Origin: Fagopyrum homotropicum
Taxonomy: Eukaryota; Streptophyta; Magnoliopsida; Caryophyllales; Polygonaceae
Reading direction: 5' to 3'
DNA length: 64,000 nucleotides
NCBI GenBank assembly: GCA_033239125.1
Contig: BSWB01000008.1
Span: forward strand, 8,462,001 to 8,526,000
The notes under the pieces were generated by a model, which was given only the letters and a program-made list of their open reading frames with translations, was not told the origin of the DNA and ran no database searches. How positions within the stretch are numbered: position 1 is the first letter of the stretch; each line of letters starts with the position of its first letter. This document shows positions 9,068 through 20,792 of this stretch, piece by piece. The position numbers and the translations under genes were made by a program.

Positions 9068-12000
9068 TCAGCAATTGATGCCGCATTGCTTAACATCAGG
9101 CCCCTTTGTTTTCAAAACAAAGGGATCGATTCTGACCCAGAGCAAGGAGAAGATGGAAGCCAAGAGGACTGACCATATAACCACAATAGTAGGTGTCCTG
9201 TTCTGCCGTCCCATAAGACCTTTAAGGAATGGATACAGATGGACAATCACCCAAAAGGCAAAGAAGAGTTTCCCAAATAACGGTCCCCACGAGTCAGCCC
9301 CATTGTTAATTGCATCTGAAATCCCGGCGACAACCCCTACAATGTTGATGATCAAGATAGTGGTTGGCGGGATGAGGAGGGTGGTCCACTTGAAGGTATA
9401 TAGCTCACCAAATGCATCTTCATCATCGACTGTCTTGGATGTAACTGTGAAATTGGTGTCAATTCCAGCCAAAACCTTGAGAATGCCTTGTACAACCGCA
9501 AAGAGGTGTGCTGATACTCCACCAATCACCCAAAACTGCTCATTTCTCCACCATTCCTCAATGCTGACCCCGCTCCATCTGAGCTCAAGGATGCCAGTAG
9601 CAAAGATTGAGAGGAAGAGACCAATGAAGAACAGACTTGCAAATGTAGTGATCTGAAATGCGATGCTAAGACATGTAAGCAAGATTTTCATCGGCATAAC
9701 ACATTAAAGTTTACAGCTATGAACTGAGAAAGAGAAGTTTTGATTACCGTGGGCATGATAAACTTTCCAGTCAGCAAGCAGATAGCAGGGAGTGTACAAT
9801 AGGCCAGAAGAGGTAGGGAGGTGAAGGGATATATAGTTGTATTGATGTATGCAAACCTCTCAAGCCATTTGAGTTTACCTTCCTTGTGGCCGTACCAGAC
9901 AGGACTATGACGACTAAAGAATATCTCAACAGAGCCAAGAGCCCAACGAAGAACTTGGTTGAGACGATCTGATAAGTTGATGGGTGCAGTTCCTTTGAAT
10001 GCTGGCCTCTTTGGCATGCAATATATGGACCTCCAACCACGGCAGTGCATCTTGAATCCTGTAAGGATATCCTCCGTAATTGATCCATAAATCCATCCAA
10101 GCTGCAAATGGACCAAGTTAGCCATGAAGTAGAAAATGGGTGAACTCATTTAGTGTTTTGAAAGAATATTACCTCTGTTCCCCATTCAGTCTTGTCTTCA
10201 TAGCCACAGCTGATAACATGAATGGCTTCCTTGAGTAAACCTGCAGGGCTTGATGATGGGGGGACACCACCTTCAACCATCAAAGTTGAAGTAACAAATA
10301 TTGCTGATTGGCCAAATCTTTTCTCAAAGTTCATCTCAGAGACCAACTGATCCTGTTCAGCTTCATATCCTGATTAATGGCCATGAGAATTGGAGATTCT
10401 ATTATTCAATTTGAAGTTTCAAAAAGTGAATCTACTTGGAAATTTGTCGATAATACCAGGTACCTTGAAGGCTCATAGTAGCATCTTCATCTCCACCGTG
10501 TTTATTATACTTTTGGTGCTTCTTACGGCGACCAAAGCATGGGCAACAGTCACAGCTTACCATCTTTGGTCTTTTTGCTCGCTTTGGAGGTTGATATCCA
10601 TATAGGGCTTGCCTTTTGAAGACACATCCTGTGCCCACATAAACTGGGCCCTGAATTCCATCTAAACCTTTCATATTGATCTACACAAGGGAAAGAGGAT
10701 TGCAAAAGGAGGGAAAGTAAGTTTATTAGAATCACGAGATAAGATTGACAGTGTTTAAACTCAAGAATTTTGATATGGTTATTACGTCAAAGAAGACCGT
10801 GTTCCTGTTGGCGTAGCGGTCATGTGCGTCTATGCCATCAAACCTCTGCGGGAATTGGACATAACATACTTTTCTTCCGATCTGGGGATCCATCAGGAAA
10901 CACATAGCTTCTCTGACAGCCTTGCTGTTGTTTATATAGTGATCACAGTCCAAGTTCAGCATGAAAGGAGCATTGGTAAGAACTCCAGAGACACGCACCT
11001 ACAATTTTGTGATGACTTTAGCATGTTTAAGTGTCATTACTCATTAGCAAATAACATGTCTTGCTGACAGAGGTTTTGTCAAATTGGTTTGAAGTTTCGT
11101 ATTTACAATTTTGACTTCTCTATTATATTGTTCAATGCGTTCGCGAATAATATTATAAATTTCATCAGCTCGAATGGTTGTCATGAGTCTTTCTTAAATT
11201 TTTAAAATTTCTTTTTGGAAACAAAAAAAAATAATACCTTACCCGCAGTAGAAGCACTAGTCGGTTATTTCTTTCATTGCGCCAAACATGCCAATATTAG
11301 CATTGATGGTACGTAAATGTAACTCGTTGCTCAAACAACTATTCAGGGTTCCGAGAGCTCCTTGTAAGGCTTGTTGGAAAACCCGCAAGCGGACTTGATT
11401 AATCACTCTTTGTTGTTCAAAATGAATGGCTATTGCAATTCTAAAACTAAAATTTCTTGTAAATATGCATATGTTGGTTCGCCTGCTAAGTAGCGAACAA
11501 GATATTGTTCATTTTTGATAGAGCAGATTAATTTTATACAGCTTTTATTCTTTAGAAATATCTTCATTTTGGCCCATATTTAGTTGTATGCAGCTTATGT
11601 AGTAGAAACTCTTTGAAAGCAAGGTAACAATTATGCATTTACATTATTGATCATGGAAGTAGACTCACCAGAGCATTCATGGCACCAGCTTTCTTGTGGT
11701 GCTGAAAACCGGGCCTCTTCTCACGAGAGACATAAACCAAACGAGGAAGTTCATTTCCTTCAACATCATTCCCTCCGTTCTGTCCCAAAAATACCTGGAT
11801 CATTCCTGGATGATCCCTGGTATTGTTTCCTGGCCAAGGTGTCCCATCTTGCATGATCCAGCCTTCTGGGGGAACTTTTGATGCTTTTGCAACAAGAGCA
11901 TTAATTCGAACTTTGAATTCTTCGTACTCTCTCTGTAAGAACAACAACCGGGGTGAGAAGTTCAAAACCTGCAACTTATTTTCTGACATGAAATGAAGAG

Positions 12001-13732
12001 AAGCCAACCTTCATAGCACGGCGCTCCTTGACAAATGTGGGCTGGACTTTGTCCTTGAGGAAATCAATCTTCAAAGAGAAGTACATCTCAGGGGCTCTGG
12101 GTTCTATTGAGAATTTCTTACAGAAAGGAACCCATTTCCTGGCAAACTCTGCCGTTTCAGAGAGTGCTTCAAATGTAAGCATGGAGGCTCCATCGTCAGA
12201 GATGTAACAAGAGATCTTCTCCACAGGATAATCCATTGCTAGAATGGACAGAACAGTGTTGCCTGTAACAAGAGGAGGCTCCTTCAGTGGATCCACTGTA
12301 CTAACAAAGACGTCAATTGGGGCAAGAAGGTTCGGTTCACCCTCACTCTCATACCTGCCATAAGACATGTAAGTTGGTTATATCTTTCTTCTGAACTTGC
12401 GGAATTTGTATATTCTTATCATGTACTGAAGGTCTTACCTGAGAGAGAGGCGGTCAAGATAAGTCTCACGGTCAATAGGAAACCATTTGGGGAATTGATC
12501 AAGTATCCATGAAACAGCAAACCAGATTTCACAGATGACGGATGTAAGCCACAGCCCAATGGCATCATGGACAGGATTCAGTATTCGATATCTTAGGAAG
12601 AACGATAAGACAAGAAGCCGAATCACAATCACCATACGGTAAGGGTTGAGCTTGCTGGATGCAATGGACACTTTCCTGGAGAGTGGCTGCCTTGCTTCAT
12701 CAATCCTGTAGAGGTTAGCTTCAGCGATTTTGACTGTATACAATCAGGTGAAGAGTAAAAAAGTATAGTATCATACTTGGCTATATCAGGATCAGCATAT
12801 TCATCTGGCTCAGCCCCCATATGCCCTTGCTGCATTTTCCAGTCATCCATTCTTTCTTTCCAACCTCCATCTTTCGCGTCATCCCACCCTGCATTTCCTA
12901 TATATGACTATTAGAACTCAATCCTTCTTCTTAATCTATCTGAGGTTAGGAGGAAAAAGTACCAGGCTCGGATGAAGGGTATGGATGAACACGTCTATGC
13001 AGAGAAGAAGCGGGAATCTGATCTGCACCATGACCTCCCAGTGGAAACTCTCTACTAACCTGTTCAAGTATTTGATTGGATAGTGTCTTGACCTAGAAGA
13101 ATTGAGCAAACAGAAACTATTTTGTATTTTGTCGGCTTACTGTCCGTGAATGAGTGTCATCATCTTCTGGACCTCTTCCATGAATCATCTTCCCATAAAG
13201 CATAGCCTCAGCAAGCTGCTTGTTGTTCTTGTTCTGCTCATGTTCAATGTTGAATTCATGCTCAATATCATCTATGTCTTCTTCATCATCGTCACCTTCC
13301 ACCCTCGGGCACCCTTCATTCCATTTTCATTGCTCATAAGAACAGCTTATTACATAGTTATGTTTCATTTTGCAGATTTACATACCTCTGAGCCTCTTGT
13401 ATCTGGTCTTGCACTGGGGACACAGCTGACTCCCTTCTCTTCTCTCGTACTCATAGCAGGGTCTACAGACTGGGAACCCACATTCATTGCAAGCCACAAA
13501 GAGGTCTCCATCAACGGTAAGCCCGATACCATCGCCACATATCTCACAAACTTGGCCAGTCAAATCCTTCAATGGCTTAACCTACAAACACAAACAAAAG
13601 ACACTGTAACATTGTCTGAAACAAAAAAAGAGCAATGTGGGCATGCCGACTTTTTACCTCTTCATGGCCATGGATGACAACAAGTTCATTTCGGTTGTGA
13701 GAACCAGCAACGAGTCCTGCACTCGCTTCCAT
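9068..13732 (-). CDS. CESA7: Cellulose synthase catalytic subunit CESA7 (IRX3 type)
   Basis: Plasma-membrane glycosyltransferase that polymerises UDP-glucose into cellulose of secondary walls, in a complex with CESA4 and CESA8 types. I read 13 exons: 13732-13658, 13581-13386, 13313-13141, 13092-12963, 12897-12777, 12705-12439, 12354-12009, 11932-11669, 10998-10786, 10680-10464, 10369-10173, 10101-9748, 9652-9068. All junctions are GT-AG and phases agree, giving 3138 nt, 1045 residues. The N-terminus [19 protein letters not shown] and the C-terminus ending KQCGINC are specific to CESA7. A RING-type zinc finger spans about residues 36-80. Catalytic motifs are present: DD374-375, D541xD543, TED 742-744, QVLRW 782-786. 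No damage is seen. The least certain junction is the start of exon 6, chosen because it joins DPDIA to [13 protein letters not shown]. Confidence 0.95.
11092..11436 (-). other. Chloroplast DNA insert (atpF end and atpA start) in CESA7 intron 8
   Basis: Intron 8 (11668-10999) is 670 bp and holds plastid sequence. On the minus strand, about 11436-11257 encodes the C-terminus of ATP synthase subunit b (AtpF): [20 protein letters not shown], then [21 protein letters not shown] and a stop. After 72 bp comes ATG at 11184 with the AtpA start [20 protein letters not shown], lost after KIVNT near 11092. Order and spacing are as in the chloroplast atpF-atpA operon. It is a nuclear plastid DNA fragment, in the same direction as CESA7. 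Sequence at 11437-11520 also looks open on the minus strand, but I could not assign it. Confidence 0.9.
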
Positions 13733-14040
13733 GGCGGTTGTGTGTTTGAGGAAGGAAATCCATGGGCTTTATGAATGAAGGTAAACCCCATTTTTGCAGC
13801 TAATTGATGTTGTGTTGGTTGCAGGGTCTCCATTGCCTTGCAGTGAAGCTTCCTCAAACTGTTCAGTTCCTCAGTCTCCAACCAACTCTGCCTTTCTACC
13901 AACAGCTGCTTTGGCTGCCTGTCATCGAATTTACTGGTATTGTTTTTTCAGGTCAAATTTACATTTTACAAATAAAATAGAAAAAAAATCCAAATTTACA
14001 AGAAACACAAAATTAAATGATATTAAACTAAACTGGTGAA
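13733..14040 (-). promoter_or_regulatory. 5' region of CESA7 with one MYB46-type site
   Basis: This stretch precedes the CESA7 ATG and must hold the 5' UTR and the core promoter. ACCAACT at 13881-13887 fits the consensus ACC(A/T)A(A/C)(T/C) bound by the secondary-wall regulators MYB46 and MYB83. A single short match is weak evidence, and no TATA box or transcription start can be fixed. Confidence 0.35.
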
Positions 14041-14529
14041 AGAAGAATATAATGCGATAGGGTTGTTACAAATATTTATTCTCTTTGATTGGAAAGCAAG
14101 TCACATTACAAATTCGTTTGGTCGGTAAGATCGATGCTACGTCTATGTCAACATATACAAATGTTATCTCACATTGTAAACATTATATTCTAGACGTTGT
14201 ACACGCCTCCAAGATGAGTGTGAAAGAGTAACGGGTTTAGGTTCATTTAACTGATTTATTTTTTTTTAAAAAAAAAGGTCTTCATATTTAATTTAATGAC
14301 CTATACTAGTTCAATGAGAAAAAAAAATTAAAATAACGAAAAATGGGCCCCTTAAATGAAAAAAATGGATGGGAATGATATGTGTTATTTTGTTAACCGG
14401 AATACATGTAATGGATATTTATGGACAATTAGCTAACAAATAGACGGCTAGTTGTGAGTAATTTTCTCGATTTCCCCCGTGTTTTCACAACAAATCCTAC
14501 ATTCCGCGAACCTGTCATTGAATATTAAG
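14041..14529. other. CESA7 upstream intergenic stretch, nothing recognised
   Basis: AT-rich sequence with no coding similarity. It could include distal promoter of CESA7. It ends where a repeat starting GGGCTCGTTTGGTACG begins. Confidence 0.35.
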
Positions 14530-14720
14530 GGCTCGTTTGGTACGATTCTCATGGAATCAGGAATCGGAATGAGTCATACCGATACCTCGTGTTTGGTAAG
14601 ACTTGAAATCGGAATAAGAATGATTCCATGGAATGACTCATTACAACTATAGAGAATGAGTTGAAATCGGAATAACAATGATTTCATGGAATGACTCATT
14701 CCAACTATGGTCTACCGAAA
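14530..14720. repeat. MITE-like repeat with duplicated TCGGAATAA block
   Basis: The start GGGCTCGTTTGGTACG and the many forms of ATTCC / GGAAT are typical of small plant DNA-transposon ends. A block of about 55 bp around GAAATCGGAATAAGAATGAT is present twice (about 14604-14655 and 14661-14717). Only one end is visible, because a Tekay-like LTR follows directly. The superfamily was not determined. Confidence 0.45.
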
Positions 14721-14724
14721 TAGG

Positions 14725-16018
14725 GTAGTAACATAGTTTTGTAAAGGATGAGATTTTTGGCTAAGTGTGGGATTTTTATGTTTTTAAGACAACTTTGAGT
14801 TTTTGTGTAGATTTGATGGTTTAACACTTGTGTATGTGCATATAATTTTTTCGGAATTTTTAGGATTTAGTTGAAGCGTTTTAGTGTAGGTCAAAGTACG
14901 ACCTTAATCAGTTTTGGTAAGAAGTTTGAAAGGTGGAAATCTTTCAAACTCGATAGATCTTTTCGTTTTAGAGTTTGACTTTATGCATTTGGTTTCTAGT
15001 GAAAGTTTTTGAGACTTTCTAGAATTTTTAGGGTTTTTCGGAATCAAGGGTAAAATCGTTTTTTTATACAAATAAGGCTAGTTTAATTAGTATTCTTTTC
15101 TTAGATGATATTTGTTAGATTAGAAGTTGGAAACTTCTAAGATATTGGATATGATATTGATCCAAGTTTCCTTTTATAATCAGGCGGTTGAGATCTTACA
15201 CTTGCGGAATCGATTAATAACGTTAACAGGATTTTTTACTCGATTCAATAAAAGTCTTTTGGGCTTACTTAACTAGCTTCTAAATGTTGGTGTGAATTAT
15301 GATAGTGGTGTGTGTTTTCATGTCTCATAATTATAACTTGAGTATGATGACGTGTTACTTGATTAAGACCCAAGTGTATGTATAACGGGTCTTGACATCA
15401 CTACCCAGCTCTAACATGAGTCTGGGAGGTTCTCCACGACCAGTCCATACATGGCATACGGGAGGTGCATTGAATCACTCATGTTAGTATACGGGGATGG
15501 AGGTGGGGGGGTCGGGAGACCCTCGTGCCACACAATGAGTTGAGTTAGAAGTGAATCACTTATATAAGATAATAACCGGATTTATGTGCAAGCATGATGT
15601 GTGTTTAAAGTTATTATATGTGTGTGTTTGTGCTATTATAATTCTACTGATATTTGGATTGTTAGCTAACAGTTGTATATGTGTTGTTTAGATATGATAC
15701 AAGATATAACAGTTATCGAGTGTTCCGGACGGCAGGGGTTAGCCGGGTTTCTCGTACATAGTAGGATGAGATTTGAGAGTCTTTCTTATTTCAGTCATTT
15801 CCTTTTGCACTATGTCCTTGTGGATTCTTAATCATATATCGCATTTGGTTGACGGTCTTCTTTTGATTTCATGGTATTACTATATTTTTATGATATTCGG
15901 TTTTCATTTATTTGTATCTTGTTGTAAGATCTGGTAAGAATGTTGTCAGGCTAGGGTTGAGACCCATTGTGAGGTCCTAAACCGTAGTGCCCCAAGTTTT
16001 GAGAATTTGGGGTGTTAC
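14725..16018 (+). mobile_element. Tekay-like Ty3 LTR, 5' end not located
   Basis: The segment ends in GGGGTGTTACA, a typical chromovirus LTR 3' end. It shares many blocks with the complete solo LTR at 41038-42947 (opposite strand) and with 26930-29060. Shared blocks include the GGTTCTCC(A/G)CGAC region and the final AGGCTAGGGTTGAGACCCATTG block. The full LTR is about 1.9 kb, so this copy is truncated or its start is hidden. No internal region follows. Confidence 0.6.
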
Positions 16019-16419
16019 AAAAAGGGTGATTTTTTTTTTGTACTTGTATCATTCTCCCTATGGGCAATGTCATTATTTGACATGGAGCATATACTTTGAC
16101 TTTTTCAAGAGTAACATTATATTTTTCACCAATAAATGATTAAAAAAATTTCTCATATGACATTCATGGAATACTAAACTAAAATAAAACATTATCAATT
16201 TTTACATTAATATAATGTAGTTCAAAGATAATGGAGCTTAACTAATCAAAGTGTTCTTTGATTTGTGTACAACCTTGTATTTGCAAGTTAAACAAACATT
16301 TTTTCGGAGTAATGTGTAGGTGTTAATTAGAGACTTCCCCATGTAAAGGCTCTTTAAATTCAACAATAATTTTGCTGTGGCCTTCTGATTTGAGACCTCC
16401 ACGATGATTGATAACATCC
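16019..16419. other. Short spacer, no feature recognised
   Basis: AT-rich sequence after the Tekay-like LTR. No gene or repeat family is identified before the block shared with 30310-30905. Confidence 0.35.
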
Positions 16420-17020
16420 ATTTTAACATTTTTTTCTACCATCATTTTTATCCATCTTTTGAACATTTAGTGTAGCTTTCCATTGCATATTAATATATTT
16501 CTTTCCTTTTTGTGTTTTGGAGATCTATTTGTGTTTTATTGATAATGCATGTATTCTAGTCCTTCGCAAAGATAAAATTGAGTTACTCTCGGAAGAACGT
16601 TGGTTACCCATTAAGAATCATCATACGATCAAGAAAGTTGAGATCAAGGCTAAATTGATACAAATACAAGAGTGAATAAATGAAGACTGTTCGAGGAAGC
16701 ATATCTAGCCAGCCGATTTGCCCCATGAGATTGGCCTATTTTTGCCAAAGTCCAAGCATTTGGCCTATTCTCTTATATGATGCATTTTGCTACAAATCGG
16801 ACATTATGTGAAGAATCGGCTGGTTGGACTCTAGATATCGGCTTACTTGTCTTGTATTGCTTCCAACTTGGGTAATATATCTTATCTTTCTTTCCCTTTT
16901 TGCCCTTTTTATTTTGGGTTATCTTTTAGCCCGTCCACTTGAATTTTTTTTTATCTTTTAACCTTAAAGATAGGGTTTAGTAGGATTACAAATGACATGA
17001 ATTATGTGTTATCATATTCA
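16420..17020 (+). repeat. Diverged dispersed repeat, shared with 30310-30905
   Basis: The two segments share, in the same order and orientation, CACCATCATT-like starts, GAACATTTAGTGTAG, TTCGGAAGAA, AAGCATTTGGCC(T)TATT, GATGCATTTTGCTAC and GGTTTAGTAGG. They are clearly diverged. This looks like a non-coding part of an old retroelement, but the family is not identified. Confidence 0.55.
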
Positions 17021-17788
17021 TGCATATTGCGAGTATTTCCCTTTAGTTTTGCATGCATTTGGCAAGAACCGATAACCTTTGAGCTTATATTCATATACAT
17101 TGCAAGAATAGAGGTCTACATGAGTTCTTGATGTAATTGCAGATAAAATGGTGGAGTTTGGAGCGGAAATGGATCAATATTGGACTAAGCATAATGGTGG
17201 ATCACTATGGAGCCCAAAAGATAGGATAAGATATCATAAAGAAAGATAGAAGATAGAGCTAAATGATAACAGCCCTCGGAGAAGAAAATTTCGGATCAAC
17301 AAAGATAAATTTGGCCGATTTTTATTATGTCGTCCGAGATTTATAAATATCGCCCGAGAACCCTAAATTTCTTCTATAAATAAGGGACGTCTAACAATGC
17401 TTAGGGAAAATCCAAAATCATTTAGAAATCCTAGAAGACAAGCATTATACTCAACAAGGAGAGGAAGAACATCAACAATTCAAGATTCAAGAAGATAGTG
17501 AAGTTCGCTGAGAAATTCCTAATTGTTAGTTTCTTTGCTTTAAAACACAAGATTCGGATATTTTATGGCTTTTATTAAATTTTGGATATTGAAGAACCTT
17601 TGTTAAGTATTTCTTGCTTTTATTTTATTTTATTAGTTTTCTTGGTTTTCTTGATTTATATTTTATTCTTGATTTGATAATGTGTTATTGGCTAAAACCA
17701 TTGGGATTCTAGGGTGATTGGTTGAAGGTTGTGGTTTAGATGATGAAAGATTGAGCCTGACGTCGAGATTGGATCCTGAGAGTTGTTT
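17021..17788 (+). repeat. LTR-like sequence with TATA box, family unknown
   Basis: A promoter-like TATAAATAAGGGACG occurs at about 17376, followed by an A- and G-rich leader and T-rich sequence. This is the layout of an LTR R-U5 region on the plus strand. It abuts the minus-strand gag of the Athila-like copy 2 near 17760-17790, so that element is cut off here. Neither LTR end nor target duplications were found. Confidence 0.35.
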
Positions 17789-18007
17789 TTACCTTTGCAG
17801 AGAAGAAAAATCGGTCCGAGTCTGCTCTCTTTCTCGCTGCAATTCTTCCTTATTGAGGCGCAACTGTTCCAGCGCCTCCTTCAATTCGGCCTCAAGATCG
17901 CGACTGTCTTGATTGACCATTTTAGCTTCTTTCAAGCGTCGTTTGTATGTCTTTTCTAGTTCGGGATCGTAAGGAACGATTTCCTTCCCAGCACGGGTTC
18001 TTCGCAT
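17789..18007 (-). pseudogene. N-terminal gag fragment of Athila-like copy 2
   Basis: From the ATG at 18007-18005 the frame encodes MRRTRAGKEIVPYDPELEK, then a heptad-like stretch (AELKEALEQLRLNKEELQ) likely to form a coiled coil. It stops after about 72 residues. The start matches that at position 95. The frame opens further upstream, but the shared ATG is preferred. The rest of gag and all of pol are missing. Confidence 0.65.
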
Positions 18008-18111
18008 AAACCTAAAAAAAAGATCATGCAAAAGCACTCAAGTAGAGTGGTTAGTAGCAACAAGGGCAATTGCCCCGAAAGACAACCGCAACCGGCTTGG
18101 TCTAGACCAAG

Positions 18112-18129
18112 TCCCCGGCAACGGCGCCA
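18112..18129 (-). other. Primer binding site, tRNA-Asp type
   Basis: The plus strand reads TCCCCGGCAACGGCGCCA, a perfect-looking tRNA-Asp 3' end, six bases from the LTR edge. It orients the element to the minus strand. Confidence 0.8.
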
Positions 18130-18135
18130 AAAACT

Positions 18136-19878
18136 TGTTCGCTCCAAATGGTGTGTGTAAACTTTAAATTTATATCCCAAGAAATATGCTTAAAACAAGG
18201 ATGTGAACCCGCAGTGTACGAATCAATTATAGTAAAAAGCAAGAATTCCAGGGGTCGATCTCAAGGACTTAGTGAAACTAAGCAATAATAGGTTGTCAAT
18301 GCAACTAACAACCACAAAAGCGATTAAAGCAATCAAAGATGATAATAAGGTCAAATATGGGGAAATGCGGATTCTAGGGAATAAAGCATCTAGTTGTAGT
18401 TCCGACTCAAGATCTCTAAAGATAACGCGGACAAAGCTGAGATTTTGCAAAGGGAAGGTGTTTCTAAAGTGGGAATAGATTACTAGGTAAGTCTCACTAC
18501 TCACTATCCCACATCAAAGCTCCTATCACAGGGTAAGTCTCAAGGTACTAAGGAAAGGAACTATAATCTCAAACCAACACACCACCTAAGGGAATAGAAT
18601 CAATCTTTACCGGATAAGTCTCAGGCTAACTCACAAAGATGAGATGAAGGCACACTCAAACCCCAATAAAGGATAAACCTTTATTACCTATACTTATAAT
18701 CTTGGGTAAACAAACTAAGGAATCATCGGGTAAGTCTCATCCTAGGCTTGCATTGAACCAGGAAAGGTGTTATAAGAATAGGATTTGGCAAACTATAACA
18801 CTTAACTCTCAGTTTCGGATCATAAAAGGTCACCTCGGTCAGTCAAGTTTCACTCCGGCCGAGATGTTCATCGACTGAGCGATGTACTCTAGGGTTAAGG
18901 TTAAAGACTCGAGCTTTCAGGGTCCTACTGGGATTAAGATTATTCTATCATTGTCTTTACCACAACTTTCAGCCAATTACCCTAGAATCGCACAAGGAAT
19001 TTAGCCACTCATCATCATGAAAACAATAATCAAATATATGAGAAAGGAATGAATATTTGAACACAAAAACCTTAAGAACAAGGCTTCAATAACTGAATCA
19101 AATAATTCACAAATCAACGTTCCTTAAATCACAAATCGAACAAGACAATAAACCAAAGGGAATCTAAGAAAATCTTACAAACTCCCTCAAAAGCTATCTC
19201 AAAACTATGAATCTTCCTTCCTTCAAACTTCCACAAAATCTTCTAACTATTGTGTGTGGAATATTGCTGATCCAAAGATGGCTGAATTGTGGAAAATTCA
19301 ACCCTTTATATAGGAGAATTATCTTCCAAAGATAATAATATCTTAAAAAGATAATTTCCTATAATAATATATTCATATCTCTAAAATAGATCTCCCAAAT
19401 ATAAGATCTTCCTTCCAAAAATCCAACCCAAAAATATAAGATATCTTCTTTCCAAAAATAAAAGATCTCAGCCAAAAAATATGATCTCGCCGGCGCCAGA
19501 GTGTTCGCCTCGGTCGGGACGCTCCTCAAGATCACCTCGGTTGAGGTAACACTGTAGCTGACCGAGGTGAATCTCAACTGAATGTGAAATCTCTCAAATC
19601 TGGTCCAAAGTAAATCTTCTTCATTAATTCCATGCTTCTTGAGTTCTTCTTTGAGCTCCAGAATGTAGCTCCTATGACTCCTTAGCTCCTTAGCTCCATT
19701 TCAGTCCAAAATGTGTCATTTTTACCTATGATTACAACGAAACTTGGTGTAGACCTCGATTCTCATAAAGGTAGATGAAACAACAGTATAATCACATAAT
19801 ATACATCCATACATGCAGATTATTGAAGATAAAACATCTAAACAAGTCCCAAAATATAGACTACAATACATGTTATCA
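18136..19878 (-). mobile_element. 5' LTR of Athila-like Ty3 retrotransposon, copy 2
   Basis: At 1743 bp it has the same length as copy 1, with TG/CA ends (plus strand TGTTCGCTCC to ATGTTATCA). The two LTRs differ by scattered substitutions and small balanced indels, so they come from separate elements of one family. PBS and gag are to the left. The flank after the LTR is AATTG. It appears to have landed in MULE transposase debris that continues at 19879. Confidence 0.85.
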
Positions 19879-20283
19879 AATTGAATGTAGGCTATACGGT
19901 CAAGAAGTCCAAGAAAGGACGGTGCTTGTACTAAGAAGGCAAAAAGAGGTTCAATGGGTGATTCTATGGAACCAAAAAGAAAAAGAGGCAGATCCATAGG
20001 AAAATCAACAACTAAGTCTCAAACAAATATTCCAAATGTACAAGGGGTGTTCTATAGAAATCAAAGAACTTATATCAATGTAAGCATATTAAAATCTCCT
20101 ATTTCATTGACTTAGATGTTCAAATTATAAAATTTTTGCTCTTTCTTTCTTTTGACTTGTAGCCTGGTCAAGTAGGAGCTATTGTCTTATCACAGTCATC
20201 AAATGCTCCAAGTGCATCTCAAACTGATGATCAAGACACATTCTCAACAATGCTCAACATTTCTCTGTTTTTATTGTAATACT
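19879..20283 (+). pseudogene. Probable MULE transposase C-terminal remnant
   Basis: Broken frames encode ECRLYGQEVQERT, like a decayed CxxCGxxGHNxRTC zinc knuckle, then KAKRGSMGDSMEPKRKRGRS and QTNIPNVQGVFYRN. After a GT-AG-like interruption comes PGQVGAIVLSQSSNAP. This order fits the end of a MuDR-type transposase, but it is weak and frameshifted. The Athila-like LTR cuts its left side. Confidence 0.35.
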
Positions 20284-20343
20284 CTAGATGAAGATTGATG
20301 CTCAACAATGTTCAATTCCTTAGTTTCTTTTGTAATTCTCTAG

Positions 20344-20770
20344 ATGAAGATTGATGTCAAAAATTCTACTACTGTGTTTTTGAGAACTAATGCTCAAGAT
20401 TTTATAATTTTCAGTTTTTGTTGTCAACACTACTTTATGTTTTGCTGTAAAACCGTTGTTGACAAAAATGCTCAAGTTTTTGCTCTAGAGCATTTTTGCT
20501 GTAAAAAATGCTCAACAAATTGGCACTCTATTTGCTGTAAAAAAATGATCAAAAAAACTGAAGTATCAATTGAACAGACAAAGGTTTCTAGCAATTGAAC
20601 AGACAAAGGTCTTGCTGTCAAAATGCTCCAAGTACACCTTTTGTTGTCAAAAATGCTCAACACTTAACCTCACTCTTGGCTAAAAAATGCTCAACAAACA
20701 AATCGATTCTAGCAATTGAACAAAACATGCTCAATAAACACTGAATTGACAGTATTCATGATTACAACCC
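20344..20770. repeat. Degenerate AAAATGCTCAACA repeats
   Basis: The string AATGCTCAA(C/G) recurs about ten times with irregular spacing, with intervening TTTGCTGT and CAATTGAACA(G/A)AC units. It lies between two convergent gene remnants. It may be a decayed subterminal or 3' untranslated region of one transposon. Confidence 0.5.
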
Positions 20771-20792
20771 TAAACACTTAATTGACAACAAG

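Noticed and set aside
9033..9656. 207-codon plus-strand frame
   Set aside because: It is antisense to the last exon of CESA7, which has the full family C-terminus on the other strand.
11437..11520. Open frame next to the plastid insert in CESA7 intron 8
   Set aside because: It could be more plastid DNA, but I could not match it to a known chloroplast gene, so it is left unassigned.
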